Source: an uncultured Lachnospiraceae bacterium (lineage in GTDB: Bacteria > Bacillota > Clostridia > Lachnospirales > Lachnospiraceae). Taken from it: a stretch of DNA of 6,912 nucleotides. This document shows, piece by piece, positions 1 to 6,124 of the stretch. The notes below the pieces were generated by a model that saw nothing but the letters and a program-made list of their open reading frames with translations, was not told where the DNA came from and searched no databases. A program made the position numbers and the translations under genes. Positions within the stretch are counted from its first letter, which is position 1; every line of letters starts with the position of its first letter. The stretch is taken from positions 1 to 6,912 of the forward strand of contig CACZPG010000239.1 of assembly GCA_902782965.1 (NCBI GenBank), in the 5' to 3' direction.

Positions 1-1952
1 TCTTTGTTTTCTTTTCTGTCAGATTTATCTTTCTTATTTGTTTTATCTTTCTTATCCGGCTTATCAGTTTTATCAGATTTCTTATCCTTCATTGATTCAT
101 CTGAAATCATATTGTCCTCTGTCAGCGGCATATTCTCTGCAGGTTTCTCCTCAACCACCTTGACCGGTTCAATATATTTCGAATTATAATAATCGGCAAG
201 AGCCAGATATTCTTCATCTGTTTTATCAACCATGCTGCCATGCAGAGGATCAAGATTTCTATCCCTGGAAAGTCTCTTCATAACATGTCTTGATATACTC
301 TTGGAATGCAGAGCAATTCTCTGAAGACTATTTATGATATCGTACAGAGCCACTCCACCCTGCACTCCACAGTCTCCTGTCTGAAGACGGTCAACATGAT
401 GAGATTCAATCAATCTCTTAAGTTCTGCTATGGATTTACTGAGGGGCTGTACTCTGAATGCTTTATTGATATTCTCACTCTCAACAGATGAAAATGTAAG
501 TTCCAGCATTTGTCTGGTTGCCTCAATAATTGTACCCAGCTCCGCTGAACCTCTTTCAGAGAATCTAACCTCATTCTCACTGCACTCACGGGCGGTATAG
601 GCAATATTCATACAGTAGTCACCTATTCTTTCATAGTCACCCACTGTATTAAGTATTGTACTAACCATTCCGCTATTATCTATGGTAAGTCTTTTTCTGT
701 CTATCTTAACTATATAAGCCGAAAGAGCTGTTTCACATCTATCAATAAAACTCTCGTTCTCACTTAATCTGCTAAATGCAGACTCGTCATAGTTCATTAT
801 AAGTCCTGTCGAAATAAGATAATTCTCCTGAATTCTCTCTGCCATCTGACCCATCAGATTCTTACACTGGGTAAGCGCAATACCGGGAGTCTTAAGCAGC
901 ATATCGTCCAGGTGTCTGAATTCATCCTCTTCTTCCACAACCTCATCATCTTTAATGATAAGGGTTGTTAACTTGGCCATCTTATCAGACAGCGGCAGAA
1001 GAACAACACTGATAATAAGATTGAATCCCAGATGAAGATTAGCAATGTTTCCTCTGTTAACAGGATTCTCGAAGAAAGGAATTCCAACGGTATAATATAT
1101 CAGGTAAATAACAACTGAGAAAACAATTGCTCCTACTATATTGAAGAGCAGGTAGCTGAGTGCCACTCTTTTGGCCTGCTTATTAGCTCCGATACTTCCA
1201 AGAAGAATGGTGAAGCATTTACCGATATTGGCTCCGATTATTATCGGAACAGCTGAACCATAGGTTACGCTTCCGGTTGCAGAAAGCGCCTGAAGTATAC
1301 CAACGGATGCACTGGAGCTCTGGATAAGAGCAGTCAGACCAAGTCCGATCATTATTCCAATAAATGGATTATTAAAAGCAAGAAAGAGGTTCCTGAAACT
1401 CTCTGATTCCTTCAAAGGAATAAATACCTCCTCCATGGTGGTCATACCATAGAACAGGGTTCCAAGACCTATCAGAATTCCGGACAGATCTATAAGTTTT
1501 CGTCCGGAAGAGAAATGAGATTTGAGTTGTCCGATACCAAATATAATAATACCGACTGCAACAAGCATCGGAGCAAACGACGACGGTTTCAACAACTGAA
1601 GTACCAGACTTCCCGACCCCAGATCACCAAGCCTAAGTATCTGAGCTGTAACTGTACTTCCTACATTGGAACCAAATACAACAGGAATAGCCTGAGATAA
1701 TGTCATTATCCCGGCATTTACAAAACCAATCAGCATCATGGTGGTTGCCGCCGAACTCTGAATAATACCTGTTACTCCGAGTCCCAAAGCCCAGCCTTTA
1801 AGCTCACCGACACCTTTTTTCTTACTGGTAGTAAGAGTCTGAAGAATCTTCTCCATTCCTGCACCGGCAAGTTTCTTCAAAGAGGAACCCATAAGGTTCA
1901 TTCCGAAAAGGAACAGACCTACTCCTCCAAACAGTCCAATAATATCAATCAT
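1..1952 (-). CDS. Na/Pi cotransporter family protein with C-terminal PhoU-like domain (3' end outside window)
   Basis: This reading frame is open from an ATG at 1952 to the left edge: 650 codons with no stop, so the C-terminus is missing. The N-terminus (LFGGVGLFLFGMNLMGSSL) is typical of the Na+/phosphate cotransporter II-related (NptA-like) family. The membrane domain, residues about 1-325, carries the family's two repeated signatures: QSSAA near 65-69 followed by GSNVG near 94, and QSSSA near 211-215 followed by GANIG near 240. A cytoplasmic PhoU-like helical domain follows (about 350-565), with the metal-binding type motif GDYERIGD near 438. The tail from about 595 is Lys/Asp/Ser-rich. 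By family knowledge it would import phosphate, or a similar anion, with sodium, with PhoU sensing or gating transport. An in-frame TGA two codons upstream fixes the start. The best SD-like sequence (TGAGG) is 12 bases away, which is rather long. The gene is probably cotranscribed with the small membrane protein 49 bases upstream. The phosphate substrate is inferred, not shown. Confidence 0.9.
   Translation of the reverse strand, partial: MIDIIGLFGGVGLFLFGMNLMGSSLKKLAGAGMEKILQTLTTSKKKGVGELKGWALGLGVTGIIQSSAATTMMLIGFVNAGIMTLSQAIPVVFGSNVGSTVTAQILRLGDLGSGSLVLQLLKPSSFAPMLVAVGIIIFGIGQLKSHFSSGRKLIDLSGILIGLGTLFYGMTTMEEVFIPLKESESFRNLFLAFNNPFIGIMIGLGLTALIQSSSASVGILQALSATGSVTYGSAVPIIIGANIGKCFTILLGSIGANKQAKRVALSYLLFNIVGAIVFSVVIYLIYYTVGIPFFENPVNRGNIANLHLGFNLIISVVLLPLSDKMAKLTTLIIKDDEVVEEEDEFRHLDDMLLKTPGIALTQCKNLMGQMAERIQENYLISTGLIMNYDESAFSRLSENESFIDRCETALSAYIVKIDRKRLTIDNSGMVSTILNTVGDYERIGDYCMNIAYTARECSENEVRFSERGSAELGTIIEATRQMLELTFSSVESENINKAFRVQPLSKSIAELKRLIESHHVDRLQTGDCGVQGGVALYDIINSLQRIALHSKSISRHVMKRLSRDRNLDPLHGSMVDKTDEEYLALADYYNSKYIEPVKVVEEKPAENMPLTEDNMISDESMKDKKSDKTDKPDKKDKTNKKDKSDRKENK
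24..55 (-). repeat. 14-bp direct repeat in the Lys/Asp tail of the transporter
   Basis: The 14 bases at 24-37 recur exactly at 42-55, a period of 18 bases. The repeat encodes two copies of a hexapeptide-like unit, KKDKTN and KKDKSD, within a longer low-complexity Lys/Asp/Ser/Thr stretch (residues about 620-650). The in-frame period suggests growth by slippage or unequal crossing-over. The low-complexity region continues to the left edge, so its full length is unknown. Confidence 0.6.
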
Positions 1953-2001
1953 AAATCAAGTTTACCTCATATGATAAAATCACAGCAGAAATTCAATTCA
2001 T

Positions 2002-2280
2002 TTATAAACCAAAACTGAAAATTGCCAGAACATATAAACCTACTATAGCCACCATCGATATCCAGTCAAATATTCCAAGAATACGAACTACCTTCTCTTC
2101 CCTGGCAAGAATACGTCCTACAATAAAGAAAACAAAACCAAATAATGCCAGTATCGTAGTAGTTCCTGTAAGCCACTGAATTCTCTCAGCATTAATCGGA
2201 GAAAATATCAAAACAAAGGTTACTATAACTGAAACTATCGGTATTAACTCCAGTATTATTGCAACATTTTTCTTGTTCAT
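2002..2280 (-). CDS. Small three-helix membrane protein of unknown function
   Basis: I do not recognise a family for this 92-residue protein. It starts MNKKNVAIIL and has three clear hydrophobic segments, at about residues 6-27, 37-58 and 67-90. Between helices 2 and 3 lies a basic/acidic loop (RILAREEKVV). There is no signal-peptidase site, no Cys pair and no obvious catalytic motif. The ATG at 2280 is preferred: a perfect GGAGG (2290-2294) lies 9 bases upstream. An in-frame TTG at 2283, one codon earlier, is also possible at 6 bases spacing. It is the first gene after the terminator of the LRR gene and ends 49 bases before the Na/Pi transporter start, so the two are probably cotranscribed. 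A small accessory subunit or regulator of the transporter is conceivable, but position is the only support. It is likely a real gene, given its strong RBS, coherent hydrophobic pattern and snug placement. Confidence 0.75.
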   Translation of the reverse strand: MNKKNVAIILELIPIVSVIVTFVLIFSPINAERIQWLTGTTTILALFGFVFFIVGRILAREEKVVRILGIFDWISMVAIVGLYVLAIFSFGL

Positions 2281-2289
2281 CAATTATGT

Positions 2290-2294
2290 CCTCC
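2290..2294 (-). promoter_or_regulatory. Ribosome binding site GGAGG of the small membrane protein gene
   Basis: CCTCC on the plus strand reads GGAGG on the minus strand. It lies 9 bases before the ATG at 2280 and 6 bases before the TTG at 2283. It supports this short ORF as translated and leaves the first codon ambiguous by one position. Confidence 0.75.
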
Positions 2295-2321
2295 AACATC
2301 AGAAAAGCATATAATTCTATA

Positions 2322-2349
2322 ATTATTCAAACTACTCATATTGTGACAA
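2322..2349 (-). promoter_or_regulatory. Candidate sigma-A-type promoter for the small membrane protein and transporter genes
   Basis: On the minus strand TTGTCA (2349-2344) is followed after 16 bases by AATAAT (2327-2322). These match the -35 and -10 consensus at four and five of six positions. The site lies just downstream of the terminator of the previous unit and about 40 bases before the start codon, where a promoter is needed. The surroundings are AT-rich, so chance matches are easy, and other -10-like hexamers occur nearby. Confidence 0.45.
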
Positions 2350-2365
2350 CGACTATTTTATCACA
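2342..2365. repeat. Inverted repeat overlapping the candidate -35 element
   Basis: TGTGACAA (2342-2349) and TTATCACA (2358-2365) are inverted copies with one mismatch, separated by 8 bases. The left arm covers the whole candidate -35 hexamer. That is a usual place for a repressor or activator site. In RNA it would fold as an 8-bp stem with one G-U pair, but if the proposed promoter is right the segment lies upstream of the transcription start, so a DNA operator fits better. No regulator can be named. Confidence 0.35.
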
Positions 2366-2384
2366 CTTCAATTATGAATAACAG

Positions 2385-2420
2385 AAAAAAAATCGAACAG
2401 GCAATTTATCGCCTGTCCGA
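2385..2420 (-). terminator. Intrinsic (Rho-independent) terminator after the LRR/SLH gene
   Basis: The minus-strand transcript forms a 10-bp stem (2411-2420 with 2393-2402) containing ACAGGC/GCCTGT, with an 8-base loop. Eight uridines follow directly (complement of A 2385-2392). One pair is G-U in the minus-strand RNA but would be A-C in a plus-strand RNA, so the hairpin is built for minus-strand transcription. It starts about 19 bases after the stop codon of the LRR gene and separates it from the next gene. Confidence 0.92.
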
Positions 2421-2438
2421 CTTTATGTAAACTATTTA

Positions 2439-4835
2439 TTATTTCACTGTAACCTTAACCTTTGCGTATACTCCATTCTGAGTATATGCATACACATAGC
2501 ATTTACCTTTTCCCACTGCGGTAACTTTTCCGTTCTTAACCTTCGCAACCTTTATGTTATCAGATTCCCAGGCAAGCTTACGATGAATATTCACCTTGCT
2601 CTTATCATGTTTAAGAGTTGCTTTGATCTTGCCTGACTTTCCCTTCTTCAGAGACAGGCTCTTCTTATTAAGCTTGACCTTATTATAATTCCCGGTGTTT
2701 CCTCCGGCAGTGGTTACATGAACTGTCTTGGAAACCGCATATACTTTGCTGCCTTTTACAGCGGCTACAACATACTTATACTGAGTTTCCTTCTTCAGCT
2801 TATTAATAGTACAGGAATTTCCTTTTACGGTTTTAATGTACTTATACTTATTCTTCTTACCACATTTAGTTCCGTAGATTACATATTTGCCGGCTCCCGG
2901 AACAGATTTCCAGCTGAGTTTAACAGTGTTCTTAGACTTAGCTGTTCCCTTTGCCATCAGAATAGAGAAGGTGGAACCCTTGATATCCTTCTCATCCTTC
3001 TTATTTTGGATAAGCTTCTCAATATCTTTAAGCCTGGCGGGATTATCAGGTGAAATATCATTCTTATCCCGAGCAGGTTCAGGTGGAAGATCAATATTAT
3101 CCGGAACAGGAATCTTGGTCATGGATACTCCATTAACTTCCAACAGTCTTTTGATAATCGTTTCTAACTCTGCCCGAGTTACCTTTCCCTTAGGTTCTAT
3201 ACGCTGTTCTTCCTTCGAAGCCCCCGGCGCTCCTTTTCCTTCCATAATGTTCCAGGTAGCGGACCAGCAGACAGCTTCCCATGCATAGTAATCTATATCA
3301 AAATAATCTATATAGTCGTCACTTCTACCGAAATCTATCGCTCTCTTATAACCCATCAGTTCGGAATAACGCATCAGCATAAAAACCAGATCCTGTCTTT
3401 TGATCCATTTACCTACACCGAATTTATCAGAAGACACATAGGGGTAACCTATACAGATATTATTCTTCTCACCCCATTTGACAGCATCTTCATACCATGC
3501 ACCCTCTTCAACATCCGTGAAACGGGTAGTTAATCCTTTCACACTGGGTTTGCCTGCCATGTTATAAAGAGTCTGAACTACCATAGCCCTGGTTACATAC
3601 TCTCCATTCTTTGTGGAATTATATTCGGAATCATCTTCATCTAATTCAAGGGCGGAATCATCTGCTTCGGTACTCAGAGTAACCTTATCATCAAAACAGA
3701 GGAAATAAATGTTATCTCCACCGGTAGAGGTATCACCGCCGTAATCAATGGTCCATGAGTGTCCCTTACAAACTGCAGATTCATCCTTCTTTACGCCTTC
3801 TTCATAGGTCTTGACAAGAAATGGATTATTACCGATATTCAGCTTGGTAAAGCTGTTAGTGAAGGCCTGCAGGAAATACAGATATGGATTATGGGAAATG
3901 TCCAGTGAACTAAGCTGGTTGCAGGCACAATCCAGATAAACCAGTTTAGGATTATGTGTTACATCCAGAGAAGTAATCTGATTATAACTGCATATCAGTT
4001 TCTGCAGCTGTGGGTTCTGGCTGACATCCAGACTGCTTACCTTATTATTGGCACAATTATAATATTGGAGTCCCGGACATTTACTGACATCTATACTTCC
4101 AAGACCGGGATTGTCCCAGATATCCAGTCTTTTCATCTTCGGACATTTGGTCACATCCAGGGTAGTAAAGTGATTTCTGAAAGCATCCAGATGCGCCAGT
4201 TTCGGATTATTACTAAGATCCAGTGTAGTAAGTTCACAGGAGCCGCAGGTCAGATGTTCCAGTTCAGGATTATGTGTTACATCCAGAGTTGCGAGTGGAT
4301 TGGTGTTACATTCAATGAAAGCCATTTTAGGATTATTGGCCACATTCAAAGAAGTCAGATTGCATTCATAGCAATATACCCACATCAGCTCAGGATTAGG
4401 AGTAAAATCAAGAGAAGTAAATTTATTATTCGAGCACCAGACACCACGAAGTTCCTTGTTATTACTCAGGTCCCAGGTTTCTATTTCATTAAACGTACAA
4501 TACAGGCCCTGCAGTTCCACGAAGTATTCAATTCCCTGTAACGATTTAATACCCTTATTATCACAGTAAATATTTCGGATCAGCTTGATTTCTTCCGCAT
4601 CCAGTATTCCATTTCCATCACGATCATAATCCGCAGTTGAAATGACAGACCGGAAATTCGCGTCCGGAAAGTTTGTCTCATTTATCATCACCGGCTGAAT
4701 TTCATCTGCATATACCGTGTCAGCCTTGCTGCCGGGAAGCTTAAGTCCACTGCCAACAGCCATGAGTGCTGCCATACAGCTGACAGCCGCACCTATAATC
4801 GTTCCTTTAATTCTCCTCACTTTTTCATACCTCAT
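2439..4835 (-). CDS. Secreted LRR surface protein with EF-hand loop, SLH, Fn3-like and Big2-like domains
   Basis: 798 residues, probably displayed on the cell wall. The order is: a basic N-terminus plus hydrophobic core (about 5-30) with likely cleavage after VYA near 43; a short lead-in with an EF-hand-type calcium loop (71-82: Asp71, Asp73, Asn75, Asp79, Glu82); eleven leucine-rich repeats of 21 residues (108-339, one of 22); an acidic linker (about 383-404); S-layer homology modules (about 410-567; VTRAMVV, FTDVEEGAWYEDAV, VTRAEL); a charged linker; a fibronectin type III-like domain (about 622-709); and a Big2-like Ig domain (about 717-798). The last two are very Lys-rich. SLH modules usually bind pyruvylated wall polysaccharide, and LRRs usually bind proteins or glycans, so an adhesion or wall-bound ligand role is inferred; the ligand is unknown. 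The ATG at 4835 has only a weak AGG 8 bases upstream. A GTG at 4820 behind AGG is an alternative that would keep the signal peptide. The gene lies 21 bases after the rhodanese/PP-loop gene. Confidence 0.92.
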   Translation of the reverse strand: MRYEKVRRIKGTIIGAAVSCMAALMAVGSGLKLPGSKADTVYADEIQPVMINETNFPDANFRSVISTADYDRDGNGILDAEEIKLIRNIYCDNKGIKSLQGIEYFVELQGLYCTFNEIETWDLSNNKELRGVWCSNNKFTSLDFTPNPELMWVYCYECNLTSLNVANNPKMAFIECNTNPLATLDVTHNPELEHLTCGSCELTTLDLSNNPKLAHLDAFRNHFTTLDVTKCPKMKRLDIWDNPGLGSIDVSKCPGLQYYNCANNKVSSLDVSQNPQLQKLICSYNQITSLDVTHNPKLVYLDCACNQLSSLDISHNPYLYFLQAFTNSFTKLNIGNNPFLVKTYEEGVKKDESAVCKGHSWTIDYGGDTSTGGDNIYFLCFDDKVTLSTEADDSALELDEDDSEYNSTKNGEYVTRAMVVQTLYNMAGKPSVKGLTTRFTDVEEGAWYEDAVKWGEKNNICIGYPYVSSDKFGVGKWIKRQDLVFMLMRYSELMGYKRAIDFGRSDDYIDYFDIDYYAWEAVCWSATWNIMEGKGAPGASKEEQRIEPKGKVTRAELETIIKRLLEVNGVSMTKIPVPDNIDLPPEPARDKNDISPDNPARLKDIEKLIQNKKDEKDIKGSTFSILMAKGTAKSKNTVKLSWKSVPGAGKYVIYGTKCGKKNKYKYIKTVKGNSCTINKLKKETQYKYVVAAVKGSKVYAVSKTVHVTTAGGNTGNYNKVKLNKKSLSLKKGKSGKIKATLKHDKSKVNIHRKLAWESDNIKVAKVKNGKVTAVGKGKCYVYAYTQNGVYAKVKVTVK
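3819..4514 (-). repeat. Tandem 63-bp coding repeats (eleven LRR units)
   Basis: The DNA encodes eleven back-to-back units with consensus LxxLxCxxNxLTSLDVSxNP and a 63-base period; one unit (residues 234-255) has an extra codon. The copies are mostly diverged, but a 22-base stretch is identical at 3949-3970 and 4267-4288. That distance is 318 bases, five units plus the extra codon. Repeat number may vary between strains by recombination between such identical stretches. Confidence 0.85.
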
Positions 4836-4856
4836 TTCTTCAGCCTGAATTTCAAT

Positions 4857-6002
4857 CTAATACTCATCCAGGAAGTTATGTCTGACTCCCTTCTGCTTAT
4901 AACAGATCACAGTATCCAGATTTACATTTTCAACACTATTAAATATATTTGACTCAACAAATGGATTTTCCTTCTTCAGCTCTGCTATCAGCTTCTTGGT
5001 CTCCAGTCTTTTCGAAGAAGTGGTTCCATCCTCATGGCAGGTTGTACATGTATCTGTAAAATGACATGCACACTGCAGAAAATGAAGCTCGTTATAATCT
5101 CTCCAGGCAATAATATCGCTCTCCCGAACAAGATAAAGCGGACGGATCAATTCCATTCCCTCGAAATTGGTGCTGTGAAGCTTAGGCATCATCGTCTGTA
5201 TCTGTGCCCCGTAAAGCATTCCCATAAGTATGGTTTCTATCACATCATCATAGTGGTGACCAAGAGCTATCTTATTACAGCCCAGTTCCTTGGCCTTGCT
5301 ATACAGATAGCCTCTGCGCATTCTGGCACAGAGATAACAGGGACTCTTCTCTATAGTATCCACAGTATCGAATATATTGCTTTCAAATATCGTAATAGGT
5401 ATTCCCAAAGCCCGGGCATTACTCTCGATCAGTTCACGGTTAGCCTGATTATATCCGGGATCCATGACCAGAAATGTAAGGTCAAAATTTACCTTCCTGT
5501 GTCTCTGAATTTCCTGAAAGAGCTTAGCCATCAGCATGGAATCTTTTCCACCGGAAATACATACAGCTATATGATCTCCCTCATTTATCAGCTGATAATT
5601 CTTGCAGGCCTTTGCAAAAGGTGAAAATAACTGTTTATGAAATCTCTTCTGAATACTCTTCTCTGCCTTCTGCTGCTTCTCTTTGATTGCCTCTTCATCC
5701 ATGAGGCCTGATCTGATATAGCCCACATAGCCGCCTTCAAGACTATAGCATTCTCTTCCCTCAAGACATTCAATATCTTCCAGTTCTCTGGTTCTTCTTC
5801 CTATCTCACAATAGAAAACCAGTTTCTTATCGGCTTCTATTTCCTCAATCCCGGGACACTTTGCATCAGTCAGCTGTTCTTCCGGAATATGCAGAGCACC
5901 TGGAAGCATTCCATAGGCCACCAGTCCGTCATCCCGGATATCTATCAGCTCGTAGGAATCCCTCGACCAGTTCTTTAATTCTGCTAATGTTATTTCATTC
6001 AT
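4857..6002 (-). CDS. Rhodanese domain fused to TtcA-like PP-loop ATPase (probable tRNA thiolation-type enzyme)
   Basis: 381 residues from the ATG at 6002. AAAGGA (6011-6016) lies 8 bases upstream, and the sequence between this ATG and an upstream TTG at 6068 does not look coding. Residues 1-100 form a rhodanese domain (ELIDIRD; GALHIP; active-site Cys65 in FYCEIGRR), which carries sulfur as a persulfide. Residues about 120-381 form a TtcA-like N-type ATP pyrophosphatase: PP-loop SGGKDS at 150-155, CYLC at 222-225 followed by ARMRRG, and GHHYDDVIET at 248-257. In E. coli TtcA, which makes 2-thiocytidine-32 in tRNA, three cysteines hold a [4Fe-4S] cluster. Here Cys222 and Cys225 match two of them, and the third would come from the group Cys311, Cys313, Cys319, Cys322. 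The protein probably activates a substrate with ATP and inserts sulfur supplied by its own rhodanese domain. The true target (C32 of tRNA or another molecule) is not proven, so no gene symbol is given. Confidence 0.88.
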   Translation of the reverse strand: MNEITLAELKNWSRDSYELIDIRDDGLVAYGMLPGALHIPEEQLTDAKCPGIEEIEADKKLVFYCEIGRRTRELEDIECLEGRECYSLEGGYVGYIRSGLMDEEAIKEKQQKAEKSIQKRFHKQLFSPFAKACKNYQLINEGDHIAVCISGGKDSMLMAKLFQEIQRHRKVNFDLTFLVMDPGYNQANRELIESNARALGIPITIFESNIFDTVDTIEKSPCYLCARMRRGYLYSKAKELGCNKIALGHHYDDVIETILMGMLYGAQIQTMMPKLHSTNFEGMELIRPLYLVRESDIIAWRDYNELHFLQCACHFTDTCTTCHEDGTTSSKRLETKKLIAELKKENPFVESNIFNSVENVNLDTVICYKQKGVRHNFLDEY

Positions 6003-6124
6003 CTTATATATCCTTTTTATACACCACATATATGTATTTGTTCTAATTCTATCTATAATTATGTTCAATTAAAAATCCAGCTAAATTGAGCTATTTCTAT
6101 CTGACTATATTGTGTCTGCAATAA

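Noticed and set aside
3819..4514. CRISPR-like array, because of the regular 63-base period
   Set aside because: The period is in frame, the whole unit is coding (LRR consensus), and there are no conserved short repeats separated by unique spacers.
3954..4541. 195-codon open frame on the plus strand opposite the LRR array
   Set aside because: It mirrors the 63-base repeat of the minus-strand gene, has no domain sense and no RBS. It is a shadow of repetitive coding DNA.
5034..5624. 196-codon open frame on the plus strand opposite the PP-loop domain
   Set aside because: The minus strand encodes well-conserved motifs over the same bases. The plus frame has no recognisable features.
6003..6060. 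Promoter-like TTGAAC-N17-TAGAAC before the rhodanese/PP-loop gene
   Set aside because: Both hexamers are only partial matches in extremely AT-rich DNA, and several equally good alternatives exist in the same 60 bases.
6003..6068. Extension of the rhodanese/PP-loop protein by 22 residues to a TTG at 6068
   Set aside because: The RBS AAAGGA at 6011-6016 serves ATG 6002 and would fall inside the gene. The extra residues do not resemble a rhodanese N-terminus.
6071..6095. Possible terminator between the YhhN and rhodanese/PP-loop genes
   Set aside because: The stem is only about five pairs (AGCT/AGCT plus a wobble) with a five-base U-run interrupted by GA after the stem. It is too weak to call, so whether these genes share a transcript is open.
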